28,734 nt of DNA from Streptomyces chattanoogensis (lineage in GTDB: Bacteria > Actinomycetota > Actinomycetes > Streptomycetales > Streptomycetaceae). Positions 6,902 to 14,310 of the stretch are shown one piece after another. Location: assembly GCF_001294335.1 (NCBI RefSeq), contig NZ_LGKG01000179.1, positions 1-28,734 on the forward strand, given 5' to 3'. Under the pieces are notes generated by a model, which was not told the origin of the DNA, did not search any database, and saw only the letters and a program-made list of their open reading frames with translations. Numbering within the stretch: the first letter of the stretch is position 1; the number at the start of each line of letters is the position of its first letter. Position numbers and translations under genes: made by a program.

Positions 6902-7693
6902 TCAACCCTGGTTCATCGGCTTCGGGGTGATCACGGCGAAGGGCGCGCCCTGCGGGTCCTTCACGACGGCCATCCGCCCGGCGACCATGTCGAACGGCGG
7001 CTTGAGCGCCGCGCCGCCGGCTTCCTGGACCTTGGCGACCGTCTCATCGGTGTCCGCCACGGAGAAGTACGTCAGCCAGTGCGAGGGGGTGCCCTCGGGG
7101 ACCCCCTCGGGCATCGCCTGCATGCCGCCCACCGGCCGTCCCTGGACGCTGAGCGCGAAGTAGCCCTCGGCGCTTTCCATCGGTTCGGCCTGGATGCCGA
7201 GGGCCTGCTCGTAGAAGGCGGCCGCGTCCTCCCGGCCGGTGGTGTTGAGCTCGTTCCAGATCACGGCGCCGTTTTCGTTGACGATGCCGGCGCCGGGGAA
7301 GTCGACGGCCTGCCAGATGCCGAACACGGCTCCGGCGGGGTCGGCCGCGATGCACATCCGGCCGAGCGTCATCACGTCCATGACGGGCATCAGCACCGTG
7401 CCGCCGGCCGCACCGATCGCCCGCTCGGTGGCATCCGCGTCGTCGGTCGCGAGATAGGTGGTCCACACCGTCGGCGGCGCGGGCTGGCCGCCCATCGGGA
7501 CCGCCGCCATGATGCCGGCCACCGGTTTGCCGCGGAACTCACACACGGCGTAACCGCCGGTCTCCGGCGGCCCGATCTGTCCGGTCCAGCCGAGCAGGCC
7601 CGAGTAGAAGTCGATGGCGGCCTGCTGGTCGGGCGCCGCGAGATCGACCCAGCAGGGGGTCCCGGGCGCGTAGGGAGCGGTGACTTCAGGCAT
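6902..7693 (-). CDS. Double-domain VOC (glyoxalase-fold) protein, Cfp30B-like
   Basis: A 263-aa protein with two vicinal-oxygen-chelate domains (about residues 9-125 and 137-258). Each has the pattern GTPCWVDLAAPDQQAAIDFYSGLLGW or IWNELNTTGREDAAAFYEQALG, and each ends with a DPxGAxF segment. Length, domain order and wording closely match the mycobacterial Cfp30B (Rv0577) family. Its Mycobacterium member has been linked to a methylglyoxal-type and immune-related role, and the reaction remains unproven. The start at ATG 7693 has AGGAGG at ideal spacing. It may be transcribed alone, because a terminator follows the upstream aldo/keto reductase. Confidence 0.93.
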   Translation of the reverse strand: MPEVTAPYAPGTPCWVDLAAPDQQAAIDFYSGLLGWTGQIGPPETGGYAVCEFRGKPVAGIMAAVPMGGQPAPPTVWTTYLATDDADATERAIGAAGGTVLMPVMDVMTLGRMCIAADPAGAVFGIWQAVDFPGAGIVNENGAVIWNELNTTGREDAAAFYEQALGIQAEPMESAEGYFALSVQGRPVGGMQAMPEGVPEGTPSHWLTYFSVADTDETVAKVQEAGGAALKPPFDMVAGRMAVVKDPQGAPFAVITPKPMNQG

Positions 7694-7796
7694 CGTTGCC
7701 TCCTGGGAGCGCGTATCCGTGCCCTGCCGGTGTGCGCAGGGACCACCCGCTCTCTCCACCCTTCCCGCCGCGCGCCCGGCCCGCCACTCGGACGGC

Positions 7797-7829
7797 CGGT
7801 CCGCCGCCCCCGTACGGAACGGCGGACCG
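7797..7829 (-). terminator. Hairpin terminator after the aldo/keto reductase
   Basis: A 10-bp perfect stem (CGGTCCGCCG 7797-7806 with CGGCGGACCG 7820-7829) with a 13-nt loop, 22 nt beyond the aldo/keto reductase stop on the minus strand. Confidence 0.75.
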
Positions 7830-7850
7830 CGTCGCCTCGGACCGGCGGTC

Positions 7851-8684
7851 TCAGGCCATGTCGAACGTGGCCGGGTCCGGGCCGAGGCGGTTGCCCGAGT
7901 CAAGGGCCGCCAGGGCGCTCAGATCGGCGTCGTCCAGCGCGAAGTCGAAGACGTCGATGTTCTCCCGGATCCGGGACGGCGTCACGGACTTGGGGATGAC
8001 GACATTGCCGAGCTGGAGGTGCCAGCGCAGCACCACCTGGGCGGGGGACTTGCCGTGCTTCTCCGCGATCGTGCCGATGGCCGCGTCCTCGAGCAGGCCG
8101 CGGCCCTGGCCCAGCGGCGACCAGGCCTCGGTCACGATGCGGTGCCGGGCGTGCGCGGCGCGCGACTCGGCCTGCTGGAACTGCGGGTGCAGCTCGATCT
8201 GGTTGACCGCCGGGACGACGGAGGTCTCGCCCAGCAGCCGCTCCAGGTGGTCCGGCTGGAAGTTGGAGACGCCGATGGCCTTGGCGCGGCCGTCCGCGTA
8301 GATCTTCTCCAGGGCCTTGTACGTGTCGACGTAGGTGTCCCGGGCGGGCAGCGGCCAGTGGATCAGATACAGATCCACGTACTCCAGACCGAGCTTGGCC
8401 AGCGAGGTGTCGAAAGCGCGGAGGGCCGAGTCGTAGCCCTGGTCGGAGTTCCAGAGCTTCGTCGTGACGAACAGCTCGTCGCGGGCGATGCCGGAGGTGG
8501 CGAGAGCCTTGCCGGTGCCCTCCTCGTTGCCGTAGATCGCGGCCGTGTCGATGCTGCGGTAGCCCGCGTCCAGGGCGTGGCCGACGGCGGTGGCCGCCTC
8601 GTCGTCCGGAACCTGCCAGACACCGAAACCGAGCTGCGGCATCGCGATGCCGTTGTTGAGCGTGATGGACGGAACCTTGCTCAC
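7851..8684 (-). CDS. Aldo/keto reductase (2,5-diketo-D-gluconate reductase-like)
   Basis: A 277-aa TIM-barrel NADPH-dependent carbonyl reductase. The catalytic tetrad is complete: Asp46 and Tyr51 (SIDTAAIYGNEEGTG), Lys76 (FVTTKLWN) and His109 (LYLIHWP). Cofactor signatures GVSNF and VIPKSVTPSRIREN are present. This places it among the AKR5-like prokaryotic reductases, but the physiological substrate is unknown. The start is GTG 8684, with AAGGA about 10 nt upstream. It follows the unrecognised membrane protein gene by 74 nt on the same strand, so the two may be co-transcribed. Confidence 0.93.
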   Translation of the reverse strand: MSKVPSITLNNGIAMPQLGFGVWQVPDDEAATAVGHALDAGYRSIDTAAIYGNEEGTGKALATSGIARDELFVTTKLWNSDQGYDSALRAFDTSLAKLGLEYVDLYLIHWPLPARDTYVDTYKALEKIYADGRAKAIGVSNFQPDHLERLLGETSVVPAVNQIELHPQFQQAESRAAHARHRIVTEAWSPLGQGRGLLEDAAIGTIAEKHGKSPAQVVLRWHLQLGNVVIPKSVTPSRIRENIDVFDFALDDADLSALAALDSGNRLGPDPATFDMA

Positions 8685-8758
8685 GGGGGATGGGTCCTTA
8701 CGTCGGTCGACTTCATGGGCACAGGTGACGCGCGTGGGCGTAGGCGCGTTCTGGGTTG

Positions 8759-9802
8759 TCAACGATCACCGGCCGCCGGGCATTCCCGCCGGGAGGTACC
8801 GGAGGGGGAGATTCCGGCCGGACCGGTCCGCCCGGCCTGCTGCGCCGTCAGCTCGGCAAGGGTGAAGGCCCCTGTGCAGAGCAGCACCAGCCCGGTGCAC
8901 AGCTCCGCCGCACCGACGAGCCCGGGCAGCCCGCCCTGCGCCGGAGGCGCACCCGCGGAGAGGACACCGGCGACCGTCTGCGTCGCCCACAGGCAGCCGC
9001 CCCAGCCGAAGACCACCGCACTGCCGGTCCAGGCCAGCGCGAGCGGCACCCGCACGCGCAACCCGGCAAGCGGCGTACGGCGGGGCAGCAGGCGGGGGAA
9101 GAGGAGCAGCAGGACCCCGAGGGCGCAGGCCAGGGAGAGCAGGCCCTGGACGCAGCCGGAGGTGTAGCTGACGATCGTCCGGGCCGCGGCATCGGCCTTC
9201 GTCACGCCCAGTGTGGAGCCGGTGCCCCACAGGATCTCCACGACGCCGAAACCGGCGGTGAGCACGGCGGCGGGCAGCGCCAGGATCCGCTGCACCGCGC
9301 GGGTACCGGTGTCGGGCAGCTCGCGCAGCGGGCGGCGCAGCAGGCCGCCCCAGCGCTGATGCGCGTACACCGCGAAGGCGCCGAGGAGGGTGATGCCCTC
9401 GATGATGAAGCCGCCGTACACGACGCCGTAGACCCAGGGCTGGATGAAGTCGCCCTTGGTCATCGGGTTGGGGCTGTCGACGACGAGGCCGGCGAGGAGG
9501 CTGCCGGGGACGTTCAGCATGAGCAGGGTGAGCAGGCCGGTCGCCATCCACAGCGGGAAGGCCAGCAGCCAGGCGGGCGCCCGCAGACCGCCCGGCCGGG
9601 TCAGGGTGTACGCCACCAGGGCGGCGATGGCGTCCATGAGGAAGGTGACGGCATTGCCCGCGACCCAGGTGGCCCGACCGATGCCGTGGAGGTCGACGAT
9701 GCCGATACGGGATCCCAGCACCCACATCAGTTTCAGGGCGAGATACGGGGCACAGGCGACGATCGCGGTCCGGCCGAGCAGGGTGCGGCGGCGGTTGTCC
9801 AT
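8759..9802 (-). CDS. Unrecognised polytopic membrane protein
   Basis: I do not recognise this family. The 347-aa protein shows about eight hydrophobic segments, including TAIVACAPYLALKLMWVLG near the N-terminus, WLLAFPLWMATGLLTLLML, VYGVVYGGFIIEGITLLGAF, and a glycine-rich LTAGFGVVEILWGTG. The C-terminal 30 residues are hydrophilic and Gly/Pro-rich. No catalytic or transport signature is visible. I use ATG 9802; an in-frame ATG at 9838 would add 12 residues, including a rare AGA codon, and would abut the upstream terminator hairpin. Neither start has a clear ribosome-binding site. It lies just upstream of the aldo/keto reductase on the same strand. Confidence 0.75.
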   Translation of the reverse strand: MDNRRRTLLGRTAIVACAPYLALKLMWVLGSRIGIVDLHGIGRATWVAGNAVTFLMDAIAALVAYTLTRPGGLRAPAWLLAFPLWMATGLLTLLMLNVPGSLLAGLVVDSPNPMTKGDFIQPWVYGVVYGGFIIEGITLLGAFAVYAHQRWGGLLRRPLRELPDTGTRAVQRILALPAAVLTAGFGVVEILWGTGSTLGVTKADAAARTIVSYTSGCVQGLLSLACALGVLLLLFPRLLPRRTPLAGLRVRVPLALAWTGSAVVFGWGGCLWATQTVAGVLSAGAPPAQGGLPGLVGAAELCTGLVLLCTGAFTLAELTAQQAGRTGPAGISPSGTSRRECPAAGDR

Positions 9803-9839
9803 GCCCGCGAGTCTGCGGGCCACCGCCACGGCGGACATC

Positions 9840-9892
9840 GGGCCCGGGGACGATCCGCCTCCCCCGCACGGCGGAGGCCGGCCACCGGGCCC
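9840..9892 (-). terminator. Branched hairpin terminator after the acyl-CoA ligase
   Basis: The outer stem GGGCCCGG/CCGGGCCC (9840-9847 with 9885-9892) encloses an inner TCCGCC/GGCGGA stem. It starts 8 nt past the ligase stop on the minus strand and fills the gap to the next gene. Confidence 0.7.
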
Positions 9893-9899
9893 TCGCCCG

Positions 9900-11726
9900 T
9901 CAGCCCCGGTACAGCGCGTCCACCTCGGCCGAGTACGCCGTCTCGATCGCCTTCCGCTTGAGCTTCAGCGACGGTGTCAGCAGTCCGTGCTCCTCGCTGA
10001 ACTGGTGGGCCAGTATCCGGAACGTACGGATCGACTCGGCCTGCGAGACCAGCGTGTTGGCGGCGACCACGGCGCGCCGGATCTCGGTCTCCAGGTCCGG
10101 GTCGCGCACCAGGTCGTGCGGCGGCATCTCCGGCTTGCCGCGCATGGCCAGCCAGTGGGTGACCGCTTCCGGGTCCAGAGTCACCAGGGCGGCGATGAAC
10201 GGCCGGTCGTTGCCGACCACGATGCACTGCGCGACCAGCGGATGTGCCCGCACCCGCTCCTCCAGCGGCACCGGCGAGACCGTCTTGCCGCCCGAGGTGA
10301 CCAGGACTTCCTTCTTGCGGCCGGTGATCGTCAGATAGCCGTCCTCGTCCACGGCGCCCAGGTCGCCGGTGGAGAACCAGCCGTCGTGCAGCACGGCATC
10401 GGTCGCCTTCGGGTCGTTGTGGTAGCCCTGGAAGACCTGGCCGCCGTACAGCCAGATCTCGCCGTCCTCCGCGAGATGCACGGTCGTCCCGGGGACGGGC
10501 ACGCCGACGGTGCCGTAGCGGGTCCGCTCGGGCGGGTTCGCGGTGGCCGCCGCGGTGCTCTCCGTCAGGCCGTAGCCCTCGTAGATGATCACTCCCGCGC
10601 CGGCGAAGAACAGTCCTAGCCGGCGCTCCATCGCCGAGCCGCCCGACATCGCGTGCCGCACCCGGCCGCCCATCGCCTCCCGGACCTTGCTGTAGACCAG
10701 CTTGTCGAAGATCTGGTGCTGCATCCGCAGCGAGGCGCTGGGCCCGGAGCCGGTGCCGAACGCCTTGTTCTCCTGCGCCTCGGCGTAGCGGACCGCGATC
10801 TCCACGGCCTTGTCGAAGGCCCCGACCTTGCCGTCCGCCTCGGCCTTGCGCCGGGCCGCGGCGAAGACCTTCTCGAAGATGTACGGCACCGCGAGGATGA
10901 AGGTGGGCCGGAAGGTCTGCAGATCGGGCAGCAGCGCACGGGCCACCAGCTCCGGCTGGTGGGCCAGCTTGACCCGGCCGCGGATGGCCGCGACCTGCAC
11001 CATGCGCCCGAAGACATGCGCCAGCGGCAGAAAGAGCAGCGTGGCCGCCTCCTCGCCTGCCTTGGATTTGAAGACCCGCTCATAGCGCAGCACGATGTTG
11101 TCGGACTCGGCCATGAAGTTGGCATGCGTGATCACGCAGCCCTTCGGCCGGCCCGTGGTGCCCGAGGTGTAGATGATCGTCGCGGTGGCCTCCGGTGTGA
11201 CGGCCATCCGATGGCGGTGCACCACCTCGTCCTCCATATGCGCACCGGCCGCGGTCAGCTCGGCCACCGGGTCGGCGTCCAGCTGCCAGAGCTTGCGCAG
11301 ATGCGGCAGCCGGTCGATGACCGACCCGATGGTCATCGCATGGTCCTCGTGCTCGACCAGGCATGCCGTGACGTCCGCGTTGTGCAGCATCCAGAAGACC
11401 TGCTCGGCCGACGACGTCGGATACAGCGGTACGGACTGGGCGCCGACGGACCACAGCGCGAAGTCGAACAGCGTCCACTCATAGCGCGTACGGGACATGA
11501 TGCCGACCCGGTCGCCGAACCGGACACCCTGCGCCAGCAGGCCCTTGGCGAGCGCCATGACCTCGTCCCGGAACTGTGCCGCGGTGACGTCCTGCCACTG
11601 TCCCTCGTCGTCCTTGCGCGTCAGCGCGACGCGTTCGGGATCAGCGGCGGCGTTGTCGTATACGGAATCCGCCAGCCCGCCGACCCGCGGTGCGGTTGCC
11701 AAAGGGGGGACGGTGAACTCGCGCAA
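9900..11726 (-). CDS. Long-chain fatty acid-CoA ligase (AMP-forming, FadD15/ACSL-like)
   Basis: A 608-aa adenylate-forming enzyme that activates fatty acids with ATP and CoA. Visible motifs in order: the P-loop-like TIIYTSGTTGRPKG (184-197), the YGLTES motif, a STGDLG segment with the ribose-binding Asp, the GRKKEVLVTSGGK hinge, and the C-terminal SLKLKRK with the catalytic Lys. Length and the FFAGAGVIIYEGYGLTE region fit the long-chain ACSL branch rather than siderophore or NRPS domains. The start appears to be TTG 11726 (residues REFTVPP, common among streptomycete homologues), with GAAGGG about 8 nt upstream. It is apparently monocistronic: a terminator follows, and a LysR gene ends 256 nt upstream. 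Confidence 0.95.
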   Translation of the reverse strand: MREFTVPPLATAPRVGGLADSVYDNAAADPERVALTRKDDEGQWQDVTAAQFRDEVMALAKGLLAQGVRFGDRVGIMSRTRYEWTLFDFALWSVGAQSVPLYPTSSAEQVFWMLHNADVTACLVEHEDHAMTIGSVIDRLPHLRKLWQLDADPVAELTAAGAHMEDEVVHRHRMAVTPEATATIIYTSGTTGRPKGCVITHANFMAESDNIVLRYERVFKSKAGEEAATLLFLPLAHVFGRMVQVAAIRGRVKLAHQPELVARALLPDLQTFRPTFILAVPYIFEKVFAAARRKAEADGKVGAFDKAVEIAVRYAEAQENKAFGTGSGPSASLRMQHQIFDKLVYSKVREAMGGRVRHAMSGGSAMERRLGLFFAGAGVIIYEGYGLTESTAAATANPPERTRYGTVGVPVPGTTVHLAEDGEIWLYGGQVFQGYHNDPKATDAVLHDGWFSTGDLGAVDEDGYLTITGRKKEVLVTSGGKTVSPVPLEERVRAHPLVAQCIVVGNDRPFIAALVTLDPEAVTHWLAMRGKPEMPPHDLVRDPDLETEIRRAVVAANTLVSQAESIRTFRILAHQFSEEHGLLTPSLKLKRKAIETAYSAEVDALYRG

Positions 11727-11982
11727 TGACCCAGCCCTTCGTGGTGCTCCTCACAGGGCCGAGACCGTACCCCAAGGCGACGATGTCCGGGAGGGACCTA
11801 CCACGGCGTGGACGGACGGGCACGGGAAATGGCCAAGGTCAGAAATCGGGTGACTTCGGAGAAGCGCGGACACGGCCCGGCCGATTCGACCCCGGACTAT
11901 CACCGTGCCGGGACCGTTTCTGCACCAAATCTCTGCATCCGCTGCGGTGCGCCGCCCGTGCCCCCTGTGCCCGCGGCAAGTC
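11727..11982. other. 256-nt intergenic region between LysR and acyl-CoA ligase genes
   Basis: It must hold the acyl-CoA ligase promoter and the LysR transcript end. A -10-like TACGGT is readable on the minus strand near 11767-11772, but no good -35 pairs with it. I see no gene, strong hairpin or repeat. Confidence 0.5.
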
Positions 11983-12846
11983 CTATGGCATGTGCAGCCG
12001 GTCGGCGCCTGCCAGGATCGCGTCGGCCAGCGCCTCGGCGGGACCCTGCGCCGCACCCGGGCGCCGCCCGTGCAGCAGGACGAAATCCACCGCGCCCAGC
12101 TCCGGCAGTCCGGCGCGTGGCGGAATCCGGACCAGACCTGGCGGGATCATGCCCATGGTGTGTGCCATAACGCCCAGTCCGGCCCTAGTTGCGGCGATCA
12201 GTCCGTTCAGGCTCCCGCTGGTACAGGCGATGCGCCACTCCCGCCCCTGGGCCTCCAGCGCCTCCAGCGCGCGAGCGCGGGTCACCGCGGGCGGCGGGTA
12301 GACGACCAGCGGAACCGGCCGCTGGGGATCGATCCGCAGCCGGTCCGTGCCCACCCACACCAGCCGGTCGCGCCACACCAGCCGCCCTCGTGACTCCTGC
12401 GGACCCCGCTTGGCCAGGACGAGATCGAGCCGGCCGGCCGCCAGCCGCTCGTGCAGCGTCTCCGACAGCTCGACCGTCAGCTCCAGATCGACCTCGGGGT
12501 GCTCGCGCCGGAACCCTTCGAGCACCTCCGGCATCCTGGTCAGCACAAAATCCTCCGACGCGCCGAACCGCAGCCGGCCGCGCAGCCGCGTCCCCGCGAA
12601 GAAGCTCGCGGCCCGCTCGTTCGCCTCCAGAATCGTGCGCGCGAACCCGAGCATCGCCTCGCCGTCCTCGGTCAGCTCCACGGCATGGGTGTCCCGGATG
12701 AACAGCCGCCGCCCGGCGACCTCCTCCAGCTTCCGTACGTGCTGGCTCACGGTCGACTGCCGCAGCCCGAGACGCTGGGCGGCCCCGGTGAAGCTCAGCG
12801 TCTGCGCCACGGTGAGAAAGGTGCGCAACTGCGTGGGGTCGAACAT
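11983..12846 (-). CDS. LysR-family transcriptional regulator
   Basis: A 287-aa protein. The N-terminal winged helix-turn-helix is clear (FLTVAQTLSFTGAAQRLGLR then QSTVSQHVRKLEE, residues about 10-45), followed by a linker helix and a periplasmic-binding-protein-like effector domain starting at LRGRLRFGASEDF. ATG 12846 has GGAGGG just upstream. It is divergent from the YfeH-like transporter with a 209-nt shared region, the classic arrangement in which a LysR protein controls itself and its divergent target. The effector is unknown. Confidence 0.94.
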   Translation of the reverse strand: MFDPTQLRTFLTVAQTLSFTGAAQRLGLRQSTVSQHVRKLEEVAGRRLFIRDTHAVELTEDGEAMLGFARTILEANERAASFFAGTRLRGRLRFGASEDFVLTRMPEVLEGFRREHPEVDLELTVELSETLHERLAAGRLDLVLAKRGPQESRGRLVWRDRLVWVGTDRLRIDPQRPVPLVVYPPPAVTRARALEALEAQGREWRIACTSGSLNGLIAATRAGLGVMAHTMGMIPPGLVRIPPRAGLPELGAVDFVLLHGRRPGAAQGPAEALADAILAGADRLHMP

Positions 12847-12914
12847 GGCACCCTCCAGGGGCTCGTCGCGCTGCGCCCGACGGGCCCCGGCAGGCTCCCC
12901 GGCTTCATCGCGAT

Positions 12915-12935
12915 CCGTAATGACAGTCACCACGG
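12915..12935. promoter_or_regulatory. Interrupted palindrome in the LysR/transporter divergent region
   Basis: The arrangement is CCGT-N2-TGAC-A-GTCA-N2-ACGG: 8 of 10 base pairs are symmetric about position 12925. It lies 69 nt upstream of the LysR start and 121 nt upstream of the transporter start. It is the best operator candidate for the LysR protein, though the assignment is inference. Confidence 0.5.
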
Positions 12936-13055
12936 TAAGAGGGGTTCCCGATCGCCGCCAGGACCGGCACCCTTGATCGGACACCGCCCACGCCACCGGC
13001 CCGCCTGCCGGACCGATCCGTCGGACCGAGCCGCCGAACGACCCGAAGAGAGACC

Positions 13056-14135
13056 ATGCGCCGCCCTTTGTTCGCCCTGCCCTCCTGGCTGCCCGTGGAC
13101 GGATACATCCTGGCGCTGGTGGGCACCGTAGGGCTGGCGGCGCTGCTGCCCGCGCGCGGACCGGCCGCCACCGTCGCGGACGGCGCCTCCACCGCGGCCG
13201 TCGCGCTGCTGTTCTTCCTCTACGGAGCCCGGCTCTCCACCCGCGAGGCGATGGCCGGGCTGCGCCACTGGCGGCTGCATCTGACCGTGCTGGCCTGCAC
13301 CTTCGCGGTCTTCCCGGTGCTCGGGCTGGCGGCCCGGGTGCTGGTCCCCCACGTCCTGCCGCCCACCCTCTACACCGGGCTGCTGTTCCTGTGCCTGGTG
13401 CCCTCCACGGTCCAGTCCTCCATCGCCTTCACCTCCCTCGCCCGGGGCAATGTGGCGGCGGCGATCTGCGCCGGATCGTTCTCCAGCCTCGTCGGCATCG
13501 TCGTCACCCCCCTGCTGGCAGGCCTCGTCCTGCACGGCGACGGCGGCGGCGGCTTCTCGGCCGGCTCCCTGCTCCCCATCGTCTGCCAACTGCTGCTCCC
13601 GTTCGTCGCCGGGCAGTTGCTGCGGCGCTGGATCGGTCCTTTCCTCACCCGCCACAAGAAAGCCCTCGGCTATGTGGACCGCGGCTCGATACTGCTCGTC
13701 GTCTACACCGCCTTCAGCGCCGGCATGGTCCAGGGCATCTGGCACCAGGTCTCGCCGCTGCGGCTGCTGTGCCTGCTGGGTGTGGAGGCCGTACTGCTGG
13801 CGCTGATGCTGACCGGCACCTCCTACGGCGCCGAGAAGCTCGGCTTTTCTCGCGAGGACCGGATCGCGATCACCTTCGCCGGGTCGAAGAAGAGCCTGGC
13901 GGCGGGTCTGCCGATGGCCAGCGTGCTGTTCGGGGCACAGGCCGGACTGGCGGTGCTGCCGCTGATGCTGTTCCACCAGATGCAGTTGATGGTGTGCGCG
14001 GTACTGGCGAAGCAGTTTGCGGCGCGGGCGGAGAGGGATCGGGATACGGATACGGCTGCGGATGCCCGGCCCGCGTCCGACCGCGATGCCGCGCCCCGCG
14101 CCGAGCGCACCGCGGTGGGCGGTTCGCCGCGCTAG
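13056..14135 (+). CDS. Bile acid:sodium symporter-like transporter (SBF-like, YfeH type)
   Basis: A 359-aa membrane protein with about ten helices. The ALLFFLYGARLSTREA segment (residues about 50-65), the CLVPSTVQSSIAFTSLARGN motif, and the late GSKKSLAAGLPMASVLF stretch are hallmarks of the SBF-like/YfeH group of the BASS superfamily. Characterised relatives transport organic anions such as bile salts or pantoate with sodium; the substrate here is unknown. The C-terminal tail is hydrophilic and Asp/Arg-rich. ATG 13056 follows GAAGAGAG. It is divergent from the LysR gene, which probably regulates it. Confidence 0.92.
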   Translation: MRRPLFALPSWLPVDGYILALVGTVGLAALLPARGPAATVADGASTAAVALLFFLYGARLSTREAMAGLRHWRLHLTVLACTFAVFPVLGLAARVLVPHVLPPTLYTGLLFLCLVPSTVQSSIAFTSLARGNVAAAICAGSFSSLVGIVVTPLLAGLVLHGDGGGGFSAGSLLPIVCQLLLPFVAGQLLRRWIGPFLTRHKKALGYVDRGSILLVVYTAFSAGMVQGIWHQVSPLRLLCLLGVEAVLLALMLTGTSYGAEKLGFSREDRIAITFAGSKKSLAAGLPMASVLFGAQAGLAVLPLMLFHQMQLMVCAVLAKQFAARAERDRDTDTAADARPASDRDAAPRAERTAVGGSPR

Positions 14136-14310
14136 GCGGCTGATCCGCTGCCCCCGGCCGCGTCTCGCCAGGCGTCGTACCGGTGCGGCAAACCAGCCGT
14201 CGGGGAGGGCGGCCAGGGGTATCGGGGTGAGTCCGGACTCGACGGCGCGCACGGCCGCCCGGCCCAGCGGGGCCGAGACCCGGCCGGGCGCGCAGGCGGC
14301 ACGCAGCGCC
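14136..14310. other. Convergent gap between transporter and sialidase
   Basis: It holds the hairpin at 14256-14290. The minus-strand frame through 14136-14310 has GC-rich third positions and no stop, but it has no recognisable domain and runs into antisense of the transporter, so no gene is called. Confidence 0.4.
14256..14290. terminator. Hairpin between convergent transporter and sialidase genes
   Basis: CGCCCGGCC (14256-14264) pairs with GGCCGGGCG (14282-14290) across a 17-nt loop. It lies 20 nt beyond the sialidase stop on the minus strand and 120 nt beyond the transporter stop, so it mainly suits the sialidase. Confidence 0.55.

Noticed and set aside
5735..11726. Biosynthetic gene cluster made of methyltransferase, reductase and acyl-CoA ligase
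   Set aside because: The genes are on different strands, are separated by terminators, and lack any core synthase; they look like independent housekeeping or accessory genes.
14136..14252. Minus-strand stretch with GC-rich third positions between transporter and sialidase (possible gene remnant)
   Set aside because: About 58 codons without a recognised domain, continuing only into antisense sequence; not enough to call a pseudogene.
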